Assembly (NCBI GenBank): GCA_019155205.2
Contig: JAHNZQ020000004.1
Coordinates: forward strand, 2,141,636 to 2,159,881
Direction: 5' to 3'
From: Gracilaria vermiculophylla
Taxonomy: Eukaryota; Rhodophyta; Florideophyceae; Gracilariales; Gracilariaceae
Length of the DNA stretch: 18,246 nucleotides
In this document: one piece after another, positions 8,500-17,345 of the stretch
Layout of the letters: each line of letters begins with the position of its first letter
Position numbering within the stretch: the stretch's first letter is position 1
Notes under the pieces: generated by a model
Databases searched by the model: none
What the model was told of the DNA's origin: nothing
The model's input: the letters and a program-made list of their open reading frames with translations, nothing else
Translations under genes and position numbers: made by a program

Positions 8500-9358
8500 G
8501 GGCTGGTTGCGATGAAATCGACGAGCTCCTCGCCTCCGAAGACGTCAAGCCCTCCCCGCAGGAGAACTCCACGCCAATCAGTACGGAGGAGCGGATCCAA
8601 GAACAGTTCGGGGACCCATTTTGCGTGGAATTATGTGCCCGTCTGAACGGTGGAGGAGACCTCTTTTTTGAGTTGAACGATACGGGCTACCTAGTCCGGG
8701 AAGTGGAACGTCACCAACAAGTTGTTGTGTCCCACTCCCTCCACCCCAAGGTCCTTCAACTGTTACACGATCCAAAACTCGGTGGACACTAGGATGGGAG
8801 AAACTTTATCTACCCTTTCGTAAGGACTTCTATTGGCCCGCAGTGGCGGTTGACTGCTACGTCATTTTGTGGTTCTGCGCACAGTGCGCAAAGAACCGGA
8901 TCAAACTCCGGAAGCATTCCAACAAGTTGAAGCTTTTCCCTGCCAGGGTTCCTCTCGAGTTTGCCGCAATCGACATTCTCGGTCCGCTGTTGAAGACGAA
9001 GAAAGGAAACAACATTCTGCTCGTAACCACCGACCACTTCTCGAAGCTGGTTCGGAAAATTTCCCTACGGACGATCTCCGCTTTCACGATTGCACAAGCG
9101 TTTGTAACGCACTGGGTCTTCGTTTACAGACCTCCTGTCGAGATACTATCCGACAACGGCAAGCGACTCGCGTCGCCATTCTTTCAAGACTTCTGCCGCA
9201 TATTGAATGTGAAAACCCTCTTTACCACGACCTATCACCCGCAACCTAACGGACAGATTGAGCGGTTCAACCGGACACTACTCGCGTCGCTGCAAAACTT
9301 TGTCACGGATCACCCCACCTCGTGGGATCTCTTCAAGGATGCCGTGACATATGCCTAA
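8500..9358 (+). pseudogene. pol: Ty3/gypsy integrase, catalytic core open, C-terminus lost
   Basis: A frame through 8500-8790 holds the pre-integrase linker and the start of the HHCC zinc domain (LLHDPKLGGH), ended by a stop at 8791. A frameshift leads to a 171-codon open frame (8843-9358) with CAQCAKN (the zinc cysteines), FAAIDILGPLLKTKKGNN, VEILSDNGKRLASPFFQ and HPQPNGQIERFNRT. The triad is Asp44, Asp104 and Glu140 of this frame, giving D-D-35-E spacing, fully conserved. The protein stops after WDLFKDAVTYA, just before the usual 'YN...h.stg' block, and sequence composition changes at the same place (about 9354). The chromodomain or C-terminal part and the 3' LTR are missing. Confidence 0.88.
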
Positions 9359-9745
9359 GTTTCAGAAATATAGCAAGAGTGACTGAAGAAAGCTTAGCAT
9401 TTTGGGTGAGAGAAATACTAGGGCTTTTTTACTTTGCTGAACTTGATAATTTGGAGTTCTTCTGATTTGGGAAGTGAAGAAATTTGAGCCATTTTCACTG
9501 AGAGATGACAGTGTACATATCATTTTGAAACGATTATACTTAGATGATGTGCAAAAGCTAGCCTACAGTACAGTGTTAGCGCTTTTTGTTTTGGGGTAAT
9601 ATGGTTTTGAAACGCACTATGCGTATGCTTTATGCGATAACTCTTTCACAAGATAATGGCTATGTGACGTTTAGAAGCAAAAAAATGTAAGATTTGTTTC
9701 AGGTTCTTGAGCTATTTGAATGAGTAAACTGGAGTAAAGCCTCAA
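9355..9745 (-). mobile_element. Fragment of a Tc1-like element: transposase start plus terminal region
   Basis: The block aligns with 13270-13640, the right end of the better Tc1-like copy. On the minus strand a start codon at 9492-9490 opens MAQISSLPKSEELQIIKF, parallel to MARRPPLFKQEQLQIVKL at 13405, and stops soon after. Outside it lie the same subterminal repeats, ending in TTTTGAAACG at about 9526 and 9613, at the same spacing, and the conserved CTACAGTACAGT between them. The outer end near 9690-9745 is recognisable but has lost the terminal CACTG. The rest of the transposase is gone: the fragment starts exactly where gypsy integrase stops. Confidence 0.7.
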
Positions 9746-11150
9746 AAGTAAGTTTAAATCTTATTGTTTATGTGAGAGCAAAACCTCTCTAACTTGGTAC
9801 TCAGTACACCAAAGCAGCCGTTACTTGTAGCAAAAACATTGTTGAAAACATTTCTCAAGAATATAGGTCGCTATAAAACAAAAGCGCTATAACCATGCTA
9901 CAATATACTCACTACGTATGCGTTATGGAAAGTTTGAAAACTTTTAAATAGTTCTGTAAATATTCTTGAGGTTTTGGTGCTGAATAGAGTCAAAGTGGCA
10001 TCATATGAGCCAAAAGCATGTGGTAGTAAAGAAGCAAACACAAAGTTTACAAAAATATATGAAAACGTTTTCTAATTAATCGATCCATGTGAGGCCACAT
10101 TGGCCTTATATAAGGCTACCAGTCTGGTCGTGTAGAAACTAACCAAGTGGCGATGTAGCTAAGATATCATTATATACATAAGTATTTCAAATTGTCGGCT
10201 TTTAGTTTTTTTGATTTTACTTAAAAAGATAACTAAATATATAGTTTATGTCCTCAACATAATATATCACGAACGCATGTTCTTTATGGAAGAAAGATTG
10301 TAATTCTATCCGCTCAACTCCGGAAATGAATGTGGATCCAAAACTTGAAACATTTGGCAACGCAATAGTTTCCATTCTTTTTTTAACAACACTCGTGAAA
10401 CAGCCCTAAAGTTATTCATTTTCATAATTATTCATACGGAAGTCATATTTCTTAGGCGGCTCTTAGCTCCTGGGGTCTACATGCCCCGTATTTTGGGCCT
10501 CGTATGGCAATATCGGCTTCATCGGAGACCAAATGTATGGAAGATTTCGTGTACGAAGCTTCTTGGATGAAATATGCTAAAACCGAGCTAAAGTTGCTTG
10601 TCACTATACCATTTGGAACACTACATCATTAAAGTTTGGTAAAGGGAAAGAGATTCGATATAGAATTTCGTGTGAAGGTGAGCCATAGAGATTTCCATGG
10701 CTCTTCTTCAGTACTGAAGCTGGACTTCTACGAAGCTTCGACCGTAACAGTTGAGAAGAGCTACATCTATGTTCTCTATGTGTTTACCGTATTAATCAGT
10801 CGTACGTTCTGATCTTGTTTTCCATACGTTTTATTGTTCTGTTCACTGATTGGATTCTTTCGTCACCCTGAATCTTATCCAATCGATAAAAGGACCTCAT
10901 ACAGTATTGTAGACCCTCTTGCTCATGAGAACCAGGTGTACCGTAGTATATGTAAAAGTGGCCTTCAAATCTTACTCAAAAGACTTTCCAGAGCCGTTTC
11001 ACATATGACGAATTTCATAAGGTTTTGGTTTCTGTTTTATTTTTTCAAATTTCTACCTTTTTACCTGAAGGAAAAGAAAAAAAGTACCCTTGTTGGAGCC
11101 ATTTTTTCAGATTTAGTAGAAGACCATGTCGTGCCATCGCTCAAAAAGTA
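9746..11150. other. AT-rich stretch without recognised gene
   Basis: About 1.4 kb with no domain I recognise on either strand. It holds a diverged copy of the palindromic segment (10091-10139) and an 11-bp inverted pair CTCAAGAATAT / ATATTCTTGAG about 100 bp apart (near 9857 and 9960). The left part of a 126-codon frame (10834-11214) also lies here; its composition (Lys/Phe-rich, AT-driven) does not look like a real gene, and it runs into Tc1-type terminal sequence. Confidence 0.5.
10091..10139. repeat. Diverged copy of the palindromic segment
   Basis: Ungapped alignment of 10091-10139 with 120-168 gives roughly two thirds identity, with mostly transitions among the differences. The 14-bp palindrome GCCTTATATAAGGC (10103-10116) replaces ACCTCATATGAGGT (132-145). 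Both changed base pairs, A-T to G-C and C-G to T-A, stay complementary. The left palindrome is less well kept here. Confidence 0.6.
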
Positions 11151-11154
11151 CCAT

Positions 11155-11275
11155 GCGTTTCAAAAGTATAGGACAGTGCAAAAAGGCGCCAAAATATGGA
11201 TTCCTGACCACTGACGCCACCTGTCTTTGTTAAAACCTTCAAAAACGCGTTTCAAAAGTATAGGACATTTCGAAC
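11155..11275 (+). repeat. Tc1-type terminal sequence: two identical 21-bp repeats 92 bp apart
   Basis: The same 21-mer, beginning GCGTTTCAAAAG and ending TATAGGACA, occurs at 11155-11175 and 11247-11267. It resembles the outer repeat of the Tc1-like element read from the other strand (CCGTTTGAAAATCATAGGAC, 13610 downward); the 11247 copy also shares the following ATTTC. ACAGTGCAA at 11173, then CCAAAATA, resembles the terminal TACAGTGCAACCAAAAT of that element. This is probably the left end of another family member, with the leading T of its TA changed. Confidence 0.55.
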
Positions 11276-12124
11276 TCGCGCGTGAATTTTTCCACAACAC
11301 GTTGCTTTCTTTCCTCAAGAAAACATAATCTCTTTTATGTTCAAAGCTTATAAGACAATAATTCAAACGATTCCTTAGATCTAGGCTGTTGTTCTCTTTT
11401 TTATACCATTGTCTTCAATATTTACTGTAATATGTACAAAACGTTTTCTTGATAGCTTAATAATGCTCAGCTGCAATAACAAGCATACGTTTTTGCAATT
11501 ATATTATCTCGACAATGTATTCTACATTAAAAAATCCATTTAAAGGAGGACAATTTTAAAAAATGAATATAGTGGAAATGAAAAACGATTTAAATTTCTT
11601 TTGCTTTATAAAACAAAACATAAATTTCTTTAGAGAGCTCAAATTAAACAAAATAAGATGATACAACGAGCTACGAGCACTGACAAAAAGATAGCTGCGA
11701 AAGAAATGTATTTCAAAAAGATTAAAACTTTGATATAGATGAAAAACAGTGTTTGAAATATTGCTCTCATAAGCAAAAAAGATCAAACAAAAGTTGAACA
11801 TGGTAGAGTTCTAGTACAGATCATATTATGCTGTAAACTGCAATCTCGATTAAAAAAACCACACATAAAGCCTTTTAAATAAGCATTATAGACTCATAAA
11901 GGCTTACAGATGCTTTAAATCAACTTTTTGGAACAGTTTACACATCTTATCAGAAATGTATACTGCTTTTTCGCCAAGATAGCGCCGCAGATTAGTGCTC
12001 TATAACAATGAAAAAAGTTCTTTGCTTACTATAAATTAATGCCACGAAGTTACTAACGCATAAAGTTCTCTTAAACCTATTTAAAAATGAATAAGATGTA
12101 CTCGTTAGAATGATTTAGGGCAAT
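11276..12124. other. AT-rich stretch without recognised gene
   Basis: Very AT-rich, with poly-A and poly-T runs. A minus-strand frame at 11801-11556 is made of Phe, Ser, Leu and Lys, as expected from AT-rich noncoding DNA, and is not called. It may be the decayed interior of the element whose end is at 11155-11275. Confidence 0.4.
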
Positions 12125-13652
12125 TACAGGCCATTCTGAACAGGTTTTGATTAAAACAAAAGTAGTGGAAATAGCGCGAAAACTATGAATAGTTTAACAA
12201 TGGGACTTTAAAGAAACGCGATGCGAAAGCGTTGAATTAGTATTATGTAGTAGAGACTGTTTCAAAAACATGCGACATGCTGTGAAATCTCAAAAAACTA
12301 CCCAAATGTATACTGTACGCCTACAAAAGTAGGTTTCAGAAAAAAGTAAAGTCAAAAAACCGTTTCAAAAACATATGATCAGCAATAACAAATCTTTAAT
12401 GCGCGACGCTCAATAGTTTATTTTGCATTCTTTTTGCTGTAAAACGCTGATGAAACGTTTTGGCATCGAATTGATGTACATTTTCGCAGTTGAAACTGTT
12501 ATAGATTTCCAGTAATTTTTAATACAGTTTTTGAGTTCAAAAACTGTCTAAAACTGCCTTCCATGCGCTTAAACCATCCTCGCCAGCAGTCTCCAAACGT
12601 TGTCAACTGGGTTTAAATCTAGTGCGCGCGCCGATAACTCTAGAACAGATACTTTAGACTCTTGTAGCCAATTTTTGATTAAAGATGAAATGTGTACAGG
12701 CGCAGTACTCTGTTGAAAAATGAAATTTTCTTCATGAAAACATAAACCAAACGGTAGCAAATAATTTTATAGAACTTCTTGATATTTTTCCGCACTCATG
12801 TTTGTTTCAATTAAGGCAATTTCCGTCAAAACGTTTTTAGAAATGCCTGCCCAAACCACTACAGAGCCTCCACCTGAGTGCCTGGTATAAAATTCATGAC
12901 GTTTTTTACGCAGATCGTGCCAATAAACATTTATAGCAATCTGGTCCGTCCAAATTGAACTTTTTTTCATCAGTAAGAATAACAGTTTCCCATTGTTTTC
13001 CAGTAGGCTTTTCCAGCACACCTGACCACCTACTTGGGATTGTGATGGTCTTGGAGAAAGAAAGTGTTTTTCATTTTTTTTTTATTTAAATAAGTTCGTG
13101 CTGTTTATTTGCCTTCATATATTCGATTTAGAAACGTTGAGATGAATATTAATTCCAATTGTTTTGCACGATACTTTTCCTTCGCACAGCTCCCTTTTAA
13201 TGCCTCTCTTATCTACTGGGCTGAGATTCTTTGGGCGTCCAGAAGATGACTATAAGCACTATAGAGTCGAGTTTTATAGAAAAGTAGCAATTGTGACCAT
13301 AGAACGCTTTAATTTTTTAGCGATAGCACTGTAGGAATGTTTGTTGGCGTTTAACTTAACGATTTGAAGCTGTTCTTGCTTGAAAAGTGGCGGGCGTCGA
13401 GCCATTTTTATTATAAAGAAGGCGGTGTATATATCTTTTTGAAACGATTTTACATAGACTATGTGCAAAATCTAGTCTACAGTACAGTTTTGGCCCACTT
13501 TTGAGGGGTAATATGTTTTTGAAACGCACTGTACACAAAAGCGAAAATCAACTGCTGAAGAAGGCAAAATGACGTTTGAAAGTGAAATGTCCTATGATTT
13601 TCAAACGGTTTTTTACCTTGAATTTTTTTGAACTGATTTTGGTTGCACTGTA
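12125..13652 (-). mobile_element. Tc1-like DNA transposon, broken; left end uncertain
   Basis: The right end is clear: read on the minus strand it begins TACAGTGCAACC at 13652, the TA target plus CAGT-type end typical of Tc1 elements. Three subterminal repeats of the form GTTT(C/G)AAAA follow, at about 13610, 13528 and 13447 on the minus strand, 81-82 bp apart. On the left, related repeats are at about 12258 and 12361 (GTTTCAAAAACAT on the plus strand) and possibly 12174. The left terminus may be TACAGG at 12125, but this is weak; alternatively the element reached 11174. A transposase pseudogene fills the middle. Repeats inside long inverted ends are the IR/DR design of Tc3 and Sleeping Beauty-type elements, where they bind transposase. 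Confidence 0.68.
12410..13405 (-). pseudogene. Tc1-like transposase, near full length but frameshifted
   Basis: Cut-and-paste transposase, about 331 codons long if bridged, close to the usual ~340. ATG at 13405-13403 opens MARRPPLFKQEQLQIVKL and SYSAIAKKLKRS, a helix-turn-helix DNA-binding domain. Decayed middle frames follow. A first-Asp block LTDEKKFNLDG is seen near 12970 in one frame, while the neighbouring frame carries YWHDLRKKRHEFYTRHSGGG and VVVWAGIS. Then come FQQSTAPVHISSLIKNWLQE and DLNPVDNVWRLLARMV. FQQ(D)N has lost its Asp (Ser), and DLNPIEN has Asp for Glu. These two positions are 34 residues apart, the DD34E/D spacing. After a stop, AHGRQF and ELKNCIKNYWKSI through INSMPKRFISVLQQKE give the C-terminus, ending with TGA at 12412-12410. 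It cannot be active. Confidence 0.82.
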
Positions 13653-14225
13653 CTTAAAACGATGATTCGCATCAAATTTCCAGGTGTCCTATACAGTACT
13701 TATGAAACAGACTTCATCATCGCCGAAGAGTTCGTTTAATCATCGGATTGAACAGATATCGATCAGAAGTGGGAATAATCAAAATGTTGAACTCTGCATC
13801 GGAGGTGGAGTACATTGTTGGCCCAATTCAAAACAGTTATGCTCCGAGCCAGACTTCATGGCGATAAAATCCCATACAATACTGGTTTGTTTACTTGCCC
13901 CGCACGCTCATGTTCTTTCTCTATTCTGTGAACACACTGTCAGGACTACTGGGCCGAAAATGGAAATTGGCAACATCTTGCCCGTTTATTTTGGAACGCA
14001 CTGGTTGTCAACGAACCTCAGTATTTGTGTCTCAACATTTCGGTACAGACAAGCACCAATCTTCAAGTGTGACAACGAAATGGGCTACAAAACTTTTGAA
14101 GTAAGCCAGTAACTCACTTTTCGTTACCTTTTATCGTTTTCAAACGTTCGCCAAGTCGAGCATCGTTTAATTTTCTTCGCTTATTGTGTACAATTCAACG
14201 ACGTTAGGAACCTTCGTGTCTTCGC
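13653..14225 (+). other. Region upstream of the intact gene; unassigned open frame
   Basis: A plus-strand frame stays open from about 13684 to 14112. Its first ATG in frame is near 13702 (MKQTSSSPKSSF). I recognise no domain. It may be 5' flanking sequence of the gene at 14234, or a chance or decayed frame. No convincing TATA box or splice pair linking it to the downstream gene was found. It starts right outside the Tc1-like terminus, so that insertion sits about 0.6 kb upstream of the gene's start. Confidence 0.35.
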
Positions 14226-14237
14226 ATGGCTTCATGA
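14226..14237 (+). other. Three-codon upstream ORF overlapping the main start
   Basis: ATG GCT TCA TGA encodes Met-Ala-Ser-stop, and its stop shares bases with the ATG at 14234 (ATGA). Scanning ribosomes that use it would finish at the main start and could re-initiate at 14234 or 14240. Whether it is in the mRNA depends on the unknown transcription start. Confidence 0.45.
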
Positions 14238-16864
14238 AAATGAAAAGGCTTTTTCACACCGTTGGATGCCTTCTTCTCCTGTGCTTGAGTTTTGTCAACG
14301 CGGAAGAGGGGAAGATTCTTCCTTTTGATCACTTGGCACACGCGGTGCCTGGTAAGGATATCATTGTCCGGGATGAAGATGGTGATGGCTTCGCGGAAAT
14401 TTCCTTGAACGGGGAATTGTCGCATACTCATTACTTTGTTCCTGGACCTCCCGCAATTGTGGGCAAACTAATTTCATTCGAATGGGTTGACAAGAATCTT
14501 GGAGCAATCATCGGCAACACCGTCACTGTGACCTATAACTTTCCTGTGGGTGTAACGACTGTTACGCTAACCGTAATAGACAACAGTGGTGATACGTCAT
14601 CTGAGGATTTGTCTGTTACAGTGCTTCCTTCTACCGATCAGGGCGCATACATTTACTTTTACGACATATCTCGAACATCAATAGGTGAAGGAGTTTTGCC
14701 TGTGATTCCCGCCCCGCAGTATGGACTTGCTGTCAGTAGCGTAGATTTCAGGACCAGGGATACATTTCCGGATGTGCCGTTCATTTTGCATGGTCCATTT
14801 GCATGCAAAGCAGTAGCCGAGTATCTTGCAGTTGTTGAAAATGATTACGTGTTTTACGTTGAGCATGGAGATGGAATTGTAATTCTAGATGTTGACGGAG
14901 AAAGAGTCATCAACAAAATGAAAACGAACACCAACACAACCCTGTCTGTCGGGCAATCAAAAAAACTAAGCAAGGGAAAACACAAACTGGATCTCGTTTA
15001 CTACGCTCCCGATCCTGAAAGAGCACGATTAATTCTTGGAGTGAAATTGGGTGGAGTGAATCAAGCTGTGCCTTCGGAATTTCTGAGTTACGAGTCCAGC
15101 GTCGTATTTCCTACTCTTCACAGAATCACGCCCTCTGAGTCAACAATCGGTGGAGGAGGGTCCTTGAAAATCTTCGGGGCCGGATTTACGGTGAACTCTA
15201 AAGTGATTATAGGTCCCTATGAGGTCGCCGAGGTATATGTTCGAAGCGATACGCAAATCCATATCAAGATTCCTCGTGCTTCGGGCCCTGCAGATGTGCT
15301 TCTAAGAGTCAATACATCCCGAGGACTTAGTAATCCGATTCACTTTACATATACTGAAGAAGCTCTCATGCCTATCAAATTTAAGGAAGACTTTGTTAAG
15401 TATGAGAACGGGACAACATATCCCTCTGAACAATTCACATCGATTTCCCTTGGCCCTGATTTGAGGTATTATCTCGGATCGCTTGATACTCACATTCATG
15501 TTTTAGCAATTGACCACAAAAGGATGGTGGTGAAGAATTCTTGCAAGTCAGATAGTGCAGGTCCGTCGAGATCAATCACTGGTATTTCATTTAACCCGGC
15601 GGACAAAAGACTAAGAGTCTACATCGCGACGAACACATTTTATTGGAAGAATTGGGGTCTAATGTCCGATGAGGAGGGTTGGCACAACGGAAAGATTGAA
15701 ACGTTCGTATCCGGAGGAAACCCTGATAACCATGAGACCTGTCTGATTCACGAGAAAGTCATTGTCACTGGACTACCAGTTTCCAATCATGATCACGGTG
15801 TCAACAGTCTGATATGGGACAACGATGGAAACCTATACGCACAAGTGGGTGGTTTCACAAATGCAGGTCATTCCGTTCCAGGAGATCTCGTTGGAGGCGT
15901 GCCAGAATCCGTGCTTAGTGCTGCCACTGTCGTTATTCATATTCAAGCATCAGGATTCGATGGGAACATCAAATACGATCAATACGTTGATCCTGGAACA
16001 GCGAAAAAAATTTCTTCAGATAAGTTTGTAGAGGGATATGGCTATGGGTTCCGAAATTCTTATGGGTCTGTGTATCATACAAACGGATACATATACGCCA
16101 CTGACAACGGCCCCAACAAAGGCTATGGGAAAAGATCGATCACTTGCAACACTGAAGACGAAGACCCATGGCATCCTGATTCACTGGTTTTAGTTCACAA
16201 GGATGGATACTACGGATTTCCGAATCGGGCTCGAGGTGCGTATGGCGACGTTCGGCAGTGTGTGTATCACGCACCCACGGAAACAAGCAAGAACGGCTTC
16301 ACATCCGCCTTAGCTACTTTTGAAGCTTCAACAAACGGACTCGTGGAGTACACTGCAAACTGCTTCCAAGGACAACTTCGTGGGGACCTCCTCATCTCAA
16401 AGTATGCTGTGGCCGGTTCTGGAAAACTATTCCGAGTGTCACTCGACGCGACTGGCACAAAGCGAGTGGGTGACGTTGAAGAATTGGCTCAGTTTTCTGG
16501 GCTTAGCATTGCTATGAACCCATTTGGAACGCTAATCATGCCGAGAGTGCAACAATCAAATATTGCTGTTCTTATTCCCGATGAGGAGGCAACAAATGAT
16601 AACAGGCCTCACCTAACGGCGGTGATGCCAAACCGCGGATTAAGGGAAGGAGGGAATCAGGTCGCAATAACAGGTAAAAATTTTGGCAAAGAATCAGAAG
16701 TGTATTTTGGCAAGAAACTCTGTAGGGCAGTGCGGCGAAGTCCAACCAATGATTGGCTTCTCTGCATTGCGCCCCCAGGAATAGGCGCTGTCAACGTCAT
16801 GATAGAAACTGGTCAAGGTATTACAGAATCTATTCACCATGACTACTTCTACCTTAATGTTTAG
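14234..16864 (+). CDS. Secreted PKD/PA14/IPT protein with a PQQ sugar dehydrogenase-like beta-propeller
   Basis: One uninterrupted intronless frame of 876 codons. The frame is open back to 14186, but no ATG lies before 14234. ATG 14240 has the better context (A at -3) and is an alternative start. A signal peptide follows (MKMKRLF, then a Leu-rich core to VNA|EEGK). Domains by resemblance, numbered from 14234: PKD-like about 30-131 (DEDGDGFAEISLNG, VTLTVIDNSGD); PA14-like about 137-283 (FACKAVAEYLAVVENDYVFYV region); IPT/TIG about 293-374 (ITPSESTIGGGGSLKIFGAGF); beta-propeller about 400-785; second IPT/TIG about 792-874 with Cys830/Cys844. In the propeller, SNHDHGVNSLIWDNDGNLY, GYGYGFRNSYG and TDNGPN parallel the PQQ/Ca sites of soluble glucose dehydrogenase (Asp-His, Arg-Asn, Gly-Pro). 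So Asp520-His521, Arg607-Asn608 and Gly626-Pro627 are candidate cofactor residues. No membrane anchor or GPI-type tail is seen. Likely secreted, acting on or binding extracellular carbohydrate; activity is inference. Confidence 0.93.
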   Translation: MKMKRLFHTVGCLLLLCLSFVNAEEGKILPFDHLAHAVPGKDIIVRDEDGDGFAEISLNGELSHTHYFVPGPPAIVGKLISFEWVDKNLGAIIGNTVTVTYNFPVGVTTVTLTVIDNSGDTSSEDLSVTVLPSTDQGAYIYFYDISRTSIGEGVLPVIPAPQYGLAVSSVDFRTRDTFPDVPFILHGPFACKAVAEYLAVVENDYVFYVEHGDGIVILDVDGERVINKMKTNTNTTLSVGQSKKLSKGKHKLDLVYYAPDPERARLILGVKLGGVNQAVPSEFLSYESSVVFPTLHRITPSESTIGGGGSLKIFGAGFTVNSKVIIGPYEVAEVYVRSDTQIHIKIPRASGPADVLLRVNTSRGLSNPIHFTYTEEALMPIKFKEDFVKYENGTTYPSEQFTSISLGPDLRYYLGSLDTHIHVLAIDHKRMVVKNSCKSDSAGPSRSITGISFNPADKRLRVYIATNTFYWKNWGLMSDEEGWHNGKIETFVSGGNPDNHETCLIHEKVIVTGLPVSNHDHGVNSLIWDNDGNLYAQVGGFTNAGHSVPGDLVGGVPESVLSAATVVIHIQASGFDGNIKYDQYVDPGTAKKISSDKFVEGYGYGFRNSYGSVYHTNGYIYATDNGPNKGYGKRSITCNTEDEDPWHPDSLVLVHKDGYYGFPNRARGAYGDVRQCVYHAPTETSKNGFTSALATFEASTNGLVEYTANCFQGQLRGDLLISKYAVAGSGKLFRVSLDATGTKRVGDVEELAQFSGLSIAMNPFGTLIMPRVQQSNIAVLIPDEEATNDNRPHLTAVMPNRGLREGGNQVAITGKNFGKESEVYFGKKLCRAVRRSPTNDWLLCIAPPGIGAVNVMIETGQGITESIHHDYFYLNV

Positions 16865-16956
16865 TAAAATAAGAAACAGTTCCAATGGCGTGAAGCTTGG
16901 GAGTAAATCAACCACTAGATTTACAGTTCACACATTCTTGTTAATTCGGTGGTTCG

Positions 16957-17250
16957 TTACGAAAGGGCGCGTCTGTTGTAAAACTCTGATTGATACGCGT
17001 TTTTGGTGCCGGTATCGAGGGCCGCCGGCGAAGTAAACTGCACCAAAACCTGTGCACCACACGCACCCTTCGCGTCCTGGAAATGTGCTCGAGGCATGAT
17101 ATCTTTCTCCCGAAAAGCTTGGATCGCGCGCTGACAGAAAGCGATTTGCTCACTTCTGGACAAAACCCTCTGTGTCACATGTCTCCTACAGTGTGCAAAA
17201 CTGTCATAATACAGGCGCAAAACAAGGTCTTTATTGGCGCCGCTCGCCAT
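16957..17250 (-). CDS. Hypothetical 97-residue protein, doubtful
   Basis: ATG at 17250-17248 opens MASGANKDLVLRLYYDSFAH and the frame closes with TAA at 16959-16957, 92 bp from the end of the convergent large gene. Composition is protein-like (mixed, with Arg, Ala and four Cys), but I recognise no family. A plus-strand frame of similar length overlaps it (16990-17301), which lowers confidence in either. It could be a fragment of a larger gene or of the MULE-type element to the right. Confidence 0.25.
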   Translation of the reverse strand: MASGANKDLVLRLYYDSFAHCRRHVTQRVLSRSEQIAFCQRAIQAFREKDIMPRAHFQDAKGACGAQVLVQFTSPAALDTGTKNAYQSEFYNRRALS

Positions 17251-17345
17251 AAAAAACTATTCTCCAAGGCCATTCTATTACATCTAATGACGAAGTCTTA
17301 GGTTTCATTTTTTTTTAATTTAATGACAAAAAACAGTAGTTCTGG

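Noticed and set aside
160..9354. Repeat-induced point mutation (RIP) as the cause of gypsy decay
   Set aside because: Stops and lost residues come from mixed transitions, transversions and frameshifts, without a dominant CpA-to-TpA pattern by eye.
10834..11214. 126-codon frame as a gene
   Set aside because: AT-driven Phe/Lys composition, no recognisable domain, and its end runs through Tc1-type terminal repeats.
11556..11801. 81-codon minus-strand Phe/Ser-rich frame as a membrane protein
   Set aside because: Low-complexity product of AT-rich DNA, with no conserved feature or supporting context.
14186..14233. Upstream extension of the large gene to 14186
   Set aside because: The codon at 14186 is GTG and the next ATG in frame is 14234; the extra 16 residues would also put polar sequence before a good signal peptide.
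16990..17301. Plus-strand 103-codon frame opposite the hypothetical minus-strand frame
   Set aside because: Its start at 16990 lies in a noncoding-looking context and it has no known domain; at most one of the two overlapping frames is real and neither is supported by homology I recognise.
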